Below, in pieces: positions 23,275 to 34,700 of a stretch of DNA of 64,000 nucleotides (positions are counted from its first letter, which is position 1; every line of letters begins with the position of its first letter). The DNA is from Corylus avellana (taxonomy: Eukaryota > Streptophyta > Magnoliopsida > Fagales > Betulaceae). Location of the stretch: assembly GCF_901000735.1 (NCBI RefSeq), contig NC_081543.1, forward strand, positions 19,545,445 to 19,609,444, written 5' to 3'. Both the position numbers and the translations under genes were made by a program. The notes under the pieces are model-generated. The model did not search any database. It saw nothing but the letters and a program-made list of their open reading frames with translations, and had not been told where the DNA came from.

Positions 23275-24721
23275 CACTACAAAAAACCAATTTTTTGCTG
23301 ACATAAGTTTTCTGACGTGTCAAGTGGTCTGACACATCAGAAAATCCTCTTGACGGGGCATTTTTGACGTGTTTCAGGTGTTAATATTATGGGTGTCAGA
23401 AACGGAAAATTTCTGACGTGTTAGATTTAACACGTTAGAATTTTTTGATGGGTTAGAAGTGACACGTTAGAAAAAATTTTGACGTGTTATATTTAACACG
23501 TCAAAAAAAAATTATTGACGTGTCAGAAATTGACATGTCAGGAAATTTTCTAATGTGTTAAAATTAACACGTCAGTAAATTTTAAAAAATTATTAAAAAA
23601 TAATAATTTTTCTTTTTTAAAATTTTTTCTGGAATTTTTTTTTTCAATTAAAAAATTTATTAATTTAAATTATTTTTCAATTAAAATAAAATGTTTTTTT
23701 TTTAATCTTTTTCACCATCTCTAAATCGATCGATCTCCCTCTCCATTTTCTCACTCTCTCTCTCTCTTCTTTTCTCCATTTTTGTTCCTGCCAGCTCTCC
23801 CCCTCTTCTTTTCTCCATTTTTTCACTCTCACTCTCTTCTTTTCTCCACTAATTTTCAAAAATTCAAACCCAAAAAATCTTCAAAAACTCAAATAAAAAA
23901 ATCAACCTGAAAAATCAAAAACCCAAACGTCAAACCCAACAAATCTTCAAAAACCTAAAAAATCTTCTTATATATCTTCTCTTCTTCTTCTTCTTCTCTT
24001 CTCCTTTTCTTTTTCTTCTTCTACATTTCTTCTGTTGCTTCTCTTCTTTTTCTCTTCTCCTTTTTTTTTTTTTTTCTTCCCTCTAGAGGGTGCTGGCCGG
24101 CTGTGCAGATCAGAGAAGAGGGAAAGAAAAGTAGACGGAAATAAAAGAAGAGTAGAAGAAAGTGTGGGTTGAGAGAGTAGAGGGAGCTGGCCGGCTAGCT
24201 GTGCATATTGAGAGAGAAGAGAGAGAGAGTGTGTGGGGAAATAAATAGAAAAGGGAGCGAATAAATAATATATAAAAAGAGGGAAAAAGTTTAATGTGGC
24301 GCCCATTTTTTGTAGTGACGTGGCAACATTTAACACGTCAGAAATTAAAAAAATAAAAAATAAAAATGAAGAAGATAGAAGCGTCGTGAGAATTGGGGTG
24401 TTGGAACAGGGGAGGAAAAAGAAGGAAAAACAAATTAGAAGGAATGAAGAATAATTAGAAGCCATCGGAGAAAGAAAAAAAAAAAGGGAGAGAAGAAAGA
24501 ATAGAGAAGATATATATATATATATATATATAAAGCGTCTGGAGTGGGAGAAAAAAAAATAAAACTTTCTTCTATAGTTTTAGCATCATCAAAAAAAGCA
24601 TTATATATATATATATATATATAATAAAAATAGCATCAGAAAATTTTGACAATGCCAAATTTTTAGCATGATAGAACTCTAATAAGAAAAAAAAAATAAA
24701 ATATATAATATAAATAAACTT

Positions 24722-24781
<60 letters not shown>

Positions 24782-24992
24782 ATTGAATTTAAATTTCCTA
24801 ATGTGTCAAATATTGACATGTCAGGAAATCCTGACGTGTTGAAAGTAACAAGTCAATAAAGATTGACGTGGCACATTCAACACGTCAAAAAAAAATTTGT
24901 TGACATGCTACTTTTGGCACGTCAATAATTACTAACGTGGCAAAATTTGGTTACTGTTTGCCACGTCAGAAACCATTCGATTTTTTGTAATG
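23275..24992. mobile_element. Non-autonomous CACTA (En/Spm) element
   Basis: It begins CACTACAAAAAACCAA and ends TTTTTTGTAATG, flanked by AAA on both sides, the 3-bp duplication expected for CACTA. Both subterminal regions are packed with short repeats of the type TGACGTGTTA/TAACACGTCA in both orientations, the usual transposase-binding arrays. There is no transposase. A second, better-preserved CACTA end (TTTTTTGTAGTG) sits inside at 24306-24317, so the element may be composite. The CT/GA-rich centre (23740-24250) gives only low-complexity frames. Confidence 0.88.
24723..24773. repeat. (AT)n microsatellite inside the CACTA element
   Basis: A long AT run; shorter AT runs occur at about 24511-24531 and 24602-24622. 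Confidence 0.9.
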
Positions 24993-25659
24993 AAAATCCA
25001 AGTTGTGGTTGCTTACATTTGTCTCTCTTCCAACTTCCAAGCATATATATATATATATATCTCTCTGTGTGTGTGTACATCTCTTAAAAAGAAAAGTTGG
25101 ATTCATAAAAAAGAATTGACATGACCCATTGGGTTTTTCAGAAATAGGGCTTTAAAAATATTGTCAAATAGGAAGAAGAAGAAAAAAAAATTAGTGAATA
25201 TAATCACAAGTACAACAAGGAGATGGACCATGCGATGATAATTTCTAAGTCATATGTTCGAATCTATAAAGATTGTAGCTTCTGTATACAAAAAAAGGAG
25301 ATATATATACCCAAAACTAACGTGCCAAAGAATTCTAAATTCCATGGAAATTTGGTGGAAGAAGGAAAATCATATGAGGAGAGAGGTAATGCTCGGATGG
25401 CATTATAGATACTTTTATTATAATATAATGTCATAATTGGAATGCTAAAATTATGTTACAGTAAACTCCAAGAAGGAAAGCGTATTATCATGAATCTATT
25501 TTGGTAGCTAAATAAAACAAACATTATTGTGGACAATTTTAATGTACATGATAAGTTATAGAAAATTCAATAGCCAAAGAATAAAACTTAAAAACTACTG
25601 CTTCAATTCATTATGATGACGTATCAATAATGTAACAATTGACCCTAAACCATAAACCC

Positions 25660-26030
25660 AAAATATTCAATAAACAATTGACAATAACCCCAAAACCAAT
25701 ATTCCCCGAAAACCCCCAATTTTACAAAAAACCCTAAAGTAGATGGTCGAAAGTTAATTGTAAAATTGGGCATGCCAACAAGAACCCTACAAAATATTCA
25801 ATAAACAATTGACAATAACCCAAAAACCAATATTTCCCCAAAACCCCAAATTTTACAAAAAATCCTAAAGTAGATGGTCGAAAATTAATTGTAAAATTGG
25901 GGCATACTGACAAAAACCCTACAAAATATTCAATAAACAATTGACAATAACCCCAAAACCCCCAATTTTACAAAAAACCTTAAAGTAGATGGTCGAAGAT
26001 TAAAATGAAAATTGGGGCATACCTAGATAG
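25660..26030. repeat. Three tandem copies of a 130-133 bp unit
   Basis: AATATTCAATAAACAATTGA recurs at 25662, 25792 and 25925, each followed by CCCCAATTTTACAAAAAACC and AAAGTAGATGGTCGAA. It lies just inside the right terminal repeat of the inner MULE, in its presumed leader. Confidence 0.9.
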
Positions 26031-26224
26031 AAAGCGAAATTTATGGGAACAAGTAGTTTGTTGTCCCCTTTCTCCACGCAATAGGACCACGAACAAGTTC
26101 ACCAAAATTGTCGGCTTGCTGTTGTCGTGTGTGTGTCGTGTGGATGGGGTAGAAACAAAAGGAGATCACGAATAACACAACTTTGGGTACTCGTGATTTG
26201 CTGCTTGAATAAATGAGGGGACCA

Positions 26225-26591
26225 CGTTTTGAAACTTTCTTCTTCTTGTCGTGCTTCAGGTGTGCAATGTGTGGGTGTTGGAGTGAAAAGGATAGTGAGC
26301 AGTGCGTGTGTGGGTGGGGTTCAAAAGGGGTTGACTAATGTTGGAATTGGGAAAAAAAAAAGAAGGAAGAAGCCATTAGGTTAGATTGAGGGCAAAATTG
26401 GAAGATAATGGGTTAATATGTCACGTGAGAAGCATGTGGGGCGAGTTCCATCCATTTAGACGGAAAAATTTAACGAAAGGTTTAAATTAAAATTTTTTGA
26501 AACTTTAAGGGGGTATATTGCCAATTTTTAAACTTTGGGATTCAAATTAAAAAAACACCTAAAACTTCAGGAGGTAAACTGCATTTTCTCC
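26225..26591 (-). repeat. Right terminal inverted repeat of the inner MULE
   Basis: Inverted partner of 15572-15905; see the left repeat for shared boxes. The inner boundary is approximate. Confidence 0.88.
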
Positions 26592-26600
26592 TAATTGATA
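26592..26600 (+). repeat. Right target-site duplication of the inner MULE
   Basis: TAATTGATA. The outer MULE reading frame resumes across it (LVID joins ITGEPAEPPK). Confidence 0.93.
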
Positions 26601-26954
26601 TCACCGGTGAGCCTGCTGAGCCACCAAAAATTTCAGGAGGTAGACCACTATGCTCTTGGGGACTTCTCCGTGTAGGTGGTATAACCTTTAGGGTTTCCCC
26701 CCTGATTTTGACATACCCAAATCCCAAATAGTAGCAAGTGACACAATTCTACCTGGTTTTGAAGGAACTGCAAAGATGGACAAGAGAAAGGGGAAAGGAA
26801 AGAGAAAGGAAAGAAGAAAATATGGCAACCATGAATTGATGTGGGGTATTTGTTTTTTGTGACTTAAGGAATGTTTTGTGATTATTTTATGATTTGAAGA
26901 ATGTTTTGTGACTACTATGTAATTTGAATATTTGGTGTTCACCATATTAGCCAA

Positions 26955-27085
26955 TGTAATGGCTTTTTGGATGGTAATTGTGGATGGTATGTTTATGGTA
27001 AATGTGAATGAAGGGTTATTGTGATTAATGGATTTTTGGATGGTAATTGTGAATGGTATTTTTATGGTAAATGTGAATGGTCATT
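26955..27085. repeat. Imperfect tandem repeat, two copies of about 65 bp
   Basis: TTTTTGGATGGTAATTGTG and TTTATGGTAAATGTGAATG recur in order. It is non-coding, inside the outer MULE. Confidence 0.75.
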
Positions 27086-27361
27086 TGGATTATGATGGTT
27101 AGTTTGATTTTAATGGTTATTGTATAGGAATCACATGCATTATGGTTTTTTTGATTGATGTTAATGTAGGTAGTTCATTCATAACCAATGGTGAATTAGA
27201 AAAAAGACAAATATGGATTAAATTACAAGAAGATAAGTTACAAATCTTTCACAAAATAGTGGGCAACACCACAACATCACAAAATACATTTCAAGAGTTT
27301 TCATTACATATTTCACTCAAAATACATTGCAACAGTTTTCATTACACATTTGACTATATGC

Positions 27362-27751
27362 TTAGGGTAACATTAGCCTTGAGGAATATCTATTAGACAC
27401 GAGATAAAACATCAATACAACAAGAAGAAGCAATGAACATGATAAGGCAAACCGGTACTTCATCTCCTTTGCATGAAACCTGTTATTCTGCATTTGTATT
27501 TCCATTTCAAAATTAACAGATTCAACCTCCATTTTGAACTTATATTCAGCCAATTCAATCTTGCATTTCAAAATTTCATTTGAGATTGTTGTTTCAATCT
27601 GTGCACGTTCAAACTTCATATTCTCGTGCCACTCAAACAGCTTTGACACCGCTCGCTTACTATGCTGACAAATATCTAGATCCACCCATTTGAAAAAGCT
27701 ACATCCACGGTTGTCTATGTTATGCATAATCACAAGAACCAAAAAGGACAT
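27362..27751 (-). pseudogene. GRF zinc-finger/coiled-coil/membrane gene of the outer MULE, second exon
   Basis: The frame reads NIDNRGCSFFKWVDLDICQ, the C-terminal half of a GRF finger, then a charged coiled coil (about residues 40-100 of the frame) and a hydrophobic segment FALSCSLLLLVVLMFYLV before the stop. The layout matches exon 2 of the intact GRF gene in the inner MULE, but the sequence is clearly diverged. An acceptor-like CATAG precedes the conserved part. I could not find the first exon with the CxC and GRRF motifs upstream to 28290, so it is called partial. It runs convergently to the outer transposase remnant. Confidence 0.7.
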
Positions 27752-28794
27752 AAACCAATTTGCAGGTAAATGTTAAATAAAGGGGGTGCTAAGTTTTCAA
27801 ATTTGAACTTAGCCTGAATGCTTGGATTATAAAGTTATCAACATAGAAACTGCTACTGTCAACCCTAATCCCATTAAGAAATGTGATTCTAAAACACGAC
27901 TATTCCAGGATTACGTACATCAAGATCATAACAACAATACTCAACATATTGATCTAGTTCAACTTAAAAATAGCTCATAGAGAATCTTTCTCATGACTTA
28001 ATACTTACTGTGTATCAATACCTACTAATAATCCTTCACACTAGGTCCGTCACAAGTTTCCTATTGGTTTTCATTTACCTTTTCTTTGTTTCCGTGTAAC
28101 CTTCTAATCATGAAATGCTTCCTAAAATTTTAAAATGCTTTCTAAAATTTCCAAATGAATCAAAATACTTCACACCAGAGAACTAAATCAAAATGCTTCA
28201 TAAAATTTCATGAACAAATTATGTAGGAGCACTAATTTTAAAAACAAGACATTATATACAATACTCACCTTCTTCTACAATAGCATCAAAAAAAGAAAAA
28301 AAATGGGATTTACCCAACTCAGATAAAATAGCTCAGCAACACAATTTGTGACAAAATACCCAGCTCAGATACACAAAAAAAAAAAAAAAATGGGATCTAC
28401 CCAGCTTAGATAAAATAGCTAGGTTGCGAGAAAAATTGATTTAGATATGACGATACGTGAAGAAAAAAGGAAAAAAAATCTTACCACATAATTTTCACAT
28501 GTATAAAACATTTTACCGAAATTAGGTCACGTGAATGCTGTTAAGATGTGTGATTTCCTTCCACATCTGCACATTGGATTGTTGGTTCTTGCTCTTGTGT
28601 CGCTTACTTCACTGTCTGATTGATCTATCATGCGTATAAAATGCGTACAAAGAAGAAGAAGGATGAAATGGTGAGCCAGAAGAAGAAGTAAAAAGATGAA
28701 ATGGGTATGAAGAAGAAGAAGAAGAAGGAGGTGAAGAAGAACCTGGGAGCCCTAATCTGGTTTTAATCGCAAGAAGGAGGTGAAAAGAGACACG

Positions 28795-28985
28795 TGTTCT
28801 ATCTGAATGGGTAGGGGTATAACGGGTATATCAGCAAAAATAAATCACATGCGTGGCACGCGAGAGGACCTCCGTTAGGATTTCATAGAAAATCCTAACA
28901 GAATGGGGTGAGTAGAACGAAATTAAAGTTCGATATACCAAAGTGAAAGATTTTAACTTTGGAGGGGTGTTTGCAAAGGCGCGTG
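28795..28985 (-). repeat. Right terminal inverted repeat of the outer MULE
   Basis: Inverted partner of 13767-13990. It ends in an AT microsatellite (28986-29006) where the terminal GGGG box would be expected. Confidence 0.85.
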
Positions 28986-29006
28986 TATATATATATATAT
29001 ATATAC

Positions 29007-29859
29007 ACACTAGTGCAAGTATTCAAGGGTTTATGGGCAAAAAATATGAAACCATTCAAATAGATTTCATTTCACTGCATTGATAAATCCTTAAAAAATG
29101 GTTGATAAACATGAGATGTGGCATCACTACAAAAATTATAGCAGCCACCACAAGTGTTCCTGTGAGTTCCTAAAGATAACTTATAAAGTATTAACGTCAG
29201 AAAAAAGAAAGAAAAAAAAAATCACCTCATCCACAAGTGAAATACAATCACTTAGGTTGCATTTCCTCCAGTTATCAATGTACTTCTAAAATTTACTTGA
29301 CAAAAGCCTTATTCCAATTCTCTGCCAGAAGCTCCGTTCAACCTGCTTAATTTTTATGCTAAGGTGCTAGGGAAATGTCCATTGATAGCTAGTAAAACTT
29401 TTTATGGGTTTTGTTTGTAATACCTATCTGTAACAAAACCTTTATAGGTTTTAAGCTATAAATAAACTTTTAATACAAAACCTAAATAACAGCAAAAATA
29501 ACAAAAACAAAAAAAAAGAACGAAACACAAAATGAATATGAAATAATAATAATAATAATAATAAAACATAATTAAAATAAGAATATATGGTTTGTCAAAA
29601 CCAATGTCACAACACTTCAAAGTATCCAACGCATAAAAAAAGAACATCATTCAAATAAATTCTTACAACTTTTCAAATAGTAAAAAAAATAAAGAGAAAA
29701 TAAAAAAGAAGAAAGAACACATTATTCCACGCTACAATGGTTGATTTCTCTACTTCTCATTCATTTGATAAAGTCAATCTGAAACCATGGCTCCTTAATG
29801 GTCCCAAATCTATCTCTATTGATCTGTTAAGGAATACCATGATTGCAATCCTAAGGATG
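29007..29859. other. Intergenic, no recognised gene
   Basis: AT-rich sequence with an ATT/ATA-rich low-complexity stretch near 29540-29565. No coding similarity seen. Confidence 0.5.
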
Positions 29860-30601
29860 TGTAACGGCCCGGATATTTAAATACAACTTATTGATTAAAT
29901 TTTTCAGCGCCTCCCACATACTTATTTACTTTGTAAACAAGTCTAAATGGATCAAACCCATATAATGATAGCCCATGACCCTTTGTCATGTCATACTAAA
30001 TGCAAGTATTATGAATTAACATAATTTATATTTCTTTCTCAATTCACCGTAATTTTAAAAGTTGTAATGATAACCAATTATCAAAAGAAACATGAATCGA
30101 TACTTTGAAAATCTATAGGCTCCCAACATAATCATAAAGAATATGAACAAAATATTTGGTAGTTATATCACATAGCATGCTCTAAAATGGTTTTCTTTTT
30201 CCAGTTCCGTAAGTATTCACTTACCTTGACTAATCAGATAATTCCTTATACATTCTTACTTCTTGCAGTGCATACCAACCTACAATTAGACAAATGTTAA
30301 ACACAGACCTAAAACATACTTAGGAGCCTAAATCACACATTGGAAACCCTAAAACATGCTTCCAAGGTAGTTGGTATCAATCTGGAAAGTTTTGGGATCA
30401 ATCTGAACAGTCTAGGATCAATCCGGATAGTTTGGGATCAATCTTGAGGAGTTGGGATCGATCTTAGTCCCCTCGATCCTGAGGGAATGAGATCGATCAT
30501 GGTTGAACTGGGATCAATCTTGTACGGACCAAGATTGATACTGCCTAGCAAGGGTCGATCCTGGTGCCTTTTTGTGATGACCCAATATTGGGGGCGTTAC
30601 A
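29860..30601 (-). mobile_element. Probable Ty3/gypsy solo LTR
   Basis: The ends TGTAACGGCCC and GGGGGCGTTACA are inverted relative to each other. Read on the minus strand it contains AAGTAAGAATGTATAAGG and CAAGGTAAGTGAATACTTAC, like the LTR at 1-2946. GGATCAAT/GGATCGAT repeats with a spacing of about 20-24 bases fill 30384-30560. The flanking five bases do not match. Confidence 0.62.
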
Positions 30602-31412
30602 CTTCCAACACCAGGTCCAGACCCCCAAAGTGTATTTTATAAATTTAATGGTATATATATATTACCGCATCATTTAAAATAATTATAAATAAAATGATAT
30701 CATATACACCATTATATGTAACAAAACAAAACCTTCATCGAAAAGTATATTCTCTCCATTTCATAAATCCTATTCCATATTCTACGTTCTTAATGTCATG
30801 AAAACGGACTCCTGTCGCAAAATATAATAGACAAATAAAAGTACGAGTGATTTTTTTTTTATTAAAAAAAAAACTAAAACTTTAGAATCTGTTTTCACAA
30901 ATCACAATAGAGATGAAATATTAAATGGTCTTGCATACGGAGACCCAATATTCTCCCCCAAAACCCCTGTTCATCCACCCTACAAAGGAGTGGGGGATAG
31001 GTTGTTATAAAAAGAATGTTGTATAGGTTGTTATAAAAAGCATGTTAAAATTCCTCATGGTGTTCTCTTAATCTTACATAGATGTTGTTTTCTAAAAAAA
31101 TAGAAAAAAACTTACTACACCGGTCCCTCATATTTATTTTAAAAACCAATATTCACGTAAAATCAAGAGATGAACCATAGCATTTCGCTTGTTATAAGCC
31201 CTTAGTCTCAAACCTCTTATTTTCATAATTTCTCAAATGGAGCAAAGAAAAAGAAATGAATGGTTAATAGTACATTGATAATGCAACTGAGCAATTCTAT
31301 ACAATATTTTTTTTTAAAAAAAAAAATCAACTGCTTTTGAGATCACCACCAACATAGGCTTTTGTAGCCAAGTGGCACCTCTCCCTATTGTAAGAGGTCG
31401 AAGGTATAAAGG
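30602..31412. other. Downstream flank of ATG5
   Basis: Probable ATG5 3' untranslated region close to 31412, then AT-rich sequence. No other gene seen. Confidence 0.5.
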
Positions 31413-31732
31413 TTATGTATCTGATGGTATTTTAACTTGTGGAAGTTTCAGGCACACACAAAGATGAAGAAAGTGCTCAGGGTTGACCAAGTTGTTGACC
31501 ACCCAAGAGAAGGGTATTTCTAATTTGGGTTCAATGCCTTGGATGCGAACAAGCTTCACTTCAGCATCATCAGACGAGTAACAAGACTCCACGTGTTCAC
31601 TCAAATTTTCTGAAGGAACTTTCTCTTCATCCTTATCTTCTTCTCTGGATGATTCCTCATTGTTTAAGGATTTGTATGGAAAATATTCTGGTAGAAGACT
31701 TTTTACAGCATCAAGTAATGTGAAGCATTTAC
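31413..31732 (-). CDS. ATG5: ATG5 exon 8 (terminal)
   Basis: Acceptor TACTGCAG; codes [18 protein letters not shown], an acidic variable stretch, then [20 protein letters not shown] and the stop TAA at 31413-31415. Confidence 0.95.
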
Positions 31733-34700
31733 CTGCAGTACAAGAATATAAGCAATCAGAGATTATTTATCAAGTCCAGTAGGGGCCATCTGGTTAATGA
31801 CAATATTGGAATATTTTCATGAATTAAGGGATGTAATTGACACAATCGAAACTTTAAGGATGTAACTGACATTGGTCAGAAACTTTTGGGGCTGAAAACA
31901 TAACTTTTTTATAAATAATAAATTTTATTAGAGAAAGCAAAATAGGTGTGCTACCCAAGAACAGGGGAGATTTACAAGAGTAATTTAAAATATAATTGAA
32001 ATGAACATCTAAATTTAGCAACTCTAAAAATTCCAGCATACTTGCCAAAAAAATAACGACCATTACCAAACTGCAGTGAACAGAGGCGTAATTCAAATGA
32101 ATTACCCATAAAGAGTTGCATGGCAATAAAGGTATTATCAGTTCTCTTTACAACTATTTCTCTTTCCACTGACTATAAAAAATAGGCACTCTATATTCTG
32201 TCCTCTGATGGAAAGTACTTTTTCCCTACTACAATCTAGTGTATAAGAAACAAAAAAGGCAGAATGAAAAGCAATAAATTTAGCTCACCCCATCTAAACA
32301 CTCCTAATGGGGGTCTACAAATAAGGCATGGCCTTACCTTCTTCTCCATGGATCTCAACCGGTCGGTTTATGTAAGAGATTTTGTCCCAACTATCAATTT
32401 GAGGAGCATCTTCTAGATCATCAAAATCCTCATTGACACTCCAAACGTACAATCGAATGGGAACTCTACCTAACCATAGCTCCAACAGAGAGAAGTTTAT
32501 TCATAACAAAGATTACAATAAAAACGTAGGAGAAATAATGCCTACATTTTCCATAATAATAATGAGTCAGTTACTATTATGAAACAGAAGGAATTAAAAT
32601 AAGAAAAAATGATGGAGAAAAACCAGTTGCATAAAAGGCAAGATTTTGTGAAGTAACTACAAGTTTGAAACCACGCACTCATATCCTGAATTGGTTGTAG
32701 TACAATTTCCCCAAGTTAACAAACATAAAGGTTCATATCAACCAGACAATCGGCAGCTCATAAAAATTAGATGAACAAGAAAAAGACGAATGTAGTTTAA
32801 CTTCACTTCCACTAGAGTTCAAATATCCTTGACTAGTTGATATTGAGTTGATATTTAATTTTTTTGCATTAGTACCGCCAGTTTGGTTTTATTAAACTTT
32901 TTTAACTCCATGGTACTTGGCTAATTTCCAAATTTTATATAGACATGGTCGGTAGTAATGGCCAACCAATTTTTTCAGCTTTTCTTTTTCCTTTTTTTTC
33001 CCCCCTTTTTTAATAGTAGACCAACTTGTGGCATGATGACATGGCTTTTAATACATGTGGCACAAATCCATTGGTCTTATGTGAAGAATATACCAATTGG
33101 AACTTCTACTATAAAAAAAGGACACAAAAAAATTGACAGACGAACCTATTCGTCACATGGTAATAATTAAGATCCTTAATTGTCAAAGTTAGAAAACCGA
33201 TCATAGGAGGTCCAATTCTTCCATCGGGCACGTGTAGGCATGTTCCAATGTTTTTCTCGTCTCTTGTATTTTCCAGCATTGGCAATTCCTTAGTTTCTCG
33301 TTTTTGGCATTTTGCGATAGGGTTTTTGAGTTGGTTCTACGCTGAAGCCAAAGCTTTCGAGCTTTCTGTAGAGGAGGGGGATTTCAGTTGTATGAATCGT
33401 TGGATGGAGCAAGTGTGTTTCTCAAGCAGTATACTTGGCTAAGGTTAGTATGGCGTGGTTGGTGGCTACCGTGGAGGATCTGATTCAAGGGGAGAGGTTC
33501 AAGGAATTTGTGAAATCAGCAGGGGTGGCAGCAAAGCTTTCATCACACAAAGATGTTCGAACAATCATGGCCGTTTTCTGGCACTAGCGATATATGATGG
33601 AGGTGGTCAGAGAGGCTTCATTGCCATTCCGGAAGGACGAGAACGGTAGGATTGGAGAAGTTGTGCCCTCAAGTTGCAAAAGGTTTAACCTTTCATCTAT
33701 AGGCGCTGGGTGCACAGCTTTGCCTAACCACAAAAGTTTCACAGTGGTAATCACTTGAACGGTTTGGGTGGCACTACTTTGGTGTTTGGGAGTAAGGTTC
33801 CAACTATGGTTGCTAGAAGGTTGTATGTGGAGGCTCTGATAGGGTCAGGGCAGACTTTTGCAATTGCCACATCGCTTAGGGGCAATTTTGGTTTTTCAAG
33901 ATGAATTACTTACTAAAAAAAAATAGAAACTCAGGTGCTTATCCATCATAATGCCAAAACTCGGGGGGATATGAGACAATTTCCCAAAATAAATAAATAA
34001 ATAAAGGACAACCCTGTATCCAGAGTCCCTCTCACAATACACCTGATTCGCTGCTATCCAGAGCAAAGTACCACTTAATATGATGGGGGGAAAAAAATTC
34101 TCAAGAAGCGGAATTAACGTGATGAACTATTTGTCAACAGGTTTATATTGTAACACTTGAAAATTAGTAAAGTCTCTAGTCACCTGTCTTGACTTGTCCA
34201 GTACTATCTGTGTCACCAATACTTTGCCGAGAATTCAATGAGGATGAATACAAATCAGCTGCATATTCATCTCCAACTGTTCCAAGCTTAAGCTTAGACG
34301 ATACCCGTATGTAGGCTTCCAAATTACCTGCTACACAATGTGTGTTAGAGCATCCCCAGCTAAACAAGCTAATGAAATTGCTGCATTCACAACACAAACT
34401 TCAAATGAGGGTGAGACTGTAAAGATCCCATGCATAACCTTAAGGGAAGAGCAAGGAATTTTCTCAGGAAGGCCTGGATGCATGAAAGTCGATGCATTAT
34501 ATACTCCCGTTCCACAATAGGTACAAGGTTACAAATCACATGTATTTTGAAGAAACAAATATTCTTCCTAAAATGCACTTAGATGGTCCAAGAAAGGTGG
34601 GACCAAAATTTTATTTTCAAAAAATAAAAATAAAAACAAGTTAGTTTAAAATGCAAGTCCAAATTTAATGGTCATATGGAAAGTTAAATGGATAATTTTT

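Larger units (their letters stand above)
15572..26591 (-). mobile_element. Inner MULE, 11.0 kb, inserted in the outer MULE
   Basis: Terminal inverted repeats of more than 300 bp (15572 to about 15905 and about 26225-26591) share CAGTTTAC, CTCCTGAAGTTT, TTAAAAATTGGCAAT and GGATGGAACTCGCCCCACAT. A perfect 9-bp duplication, TAATTGATA, flanks the element. The cargo is an open GRF zinc-finger gene on the plus strand, a decayed MURA/SWIM transposase on the minus strand, and a CACTA element at 23275-24992. The orientation is opposite to that of the outer MULE. Confidence 0.95.
13767..28985 (+). mobile_element. Outer Mutator-like element (MULE), internally deleted and split by a second MULE
   Basis: About 220 bp at the left end are repeated in inverted orientation at the right end (28795-28985), including the shared boxes TTTGCAAACACCCCTCCAAA, ATATCGAACTTTAATTT and GAAATCCTAACGGAGGTC. 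Within lie a transposase remnant on the plus strand and a GRF/coiled-coil/membrane gene remnant on the minus strand. The inner MULE at 15572-26591 interrupts the transposase C-terminal exon. The extreme right end is replaced by an AT microsatellite, so the target duplication cannot be read. Without the inner insertion the element would be about 4.2 kb. Confidence 0.85.

Noticed and set aside
23968..24465. 165-codon minus-strand frame with hydrophobic stretches
   Set aside because: Arises from CT/AG-rich low complexity inside the CACTA element.
27760..28290. Searched for the missing first GRF exon of the outer MULE
   Set aside because: Only a weak match (AACCAATAG... with an in-frame stop) was seen, which is not enough to call an exon.
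29120..29140. CACTACAAAAATT, resembling a CACTA terminus
   Set aside because: No inverted partner end or subterminal repeats nearby.
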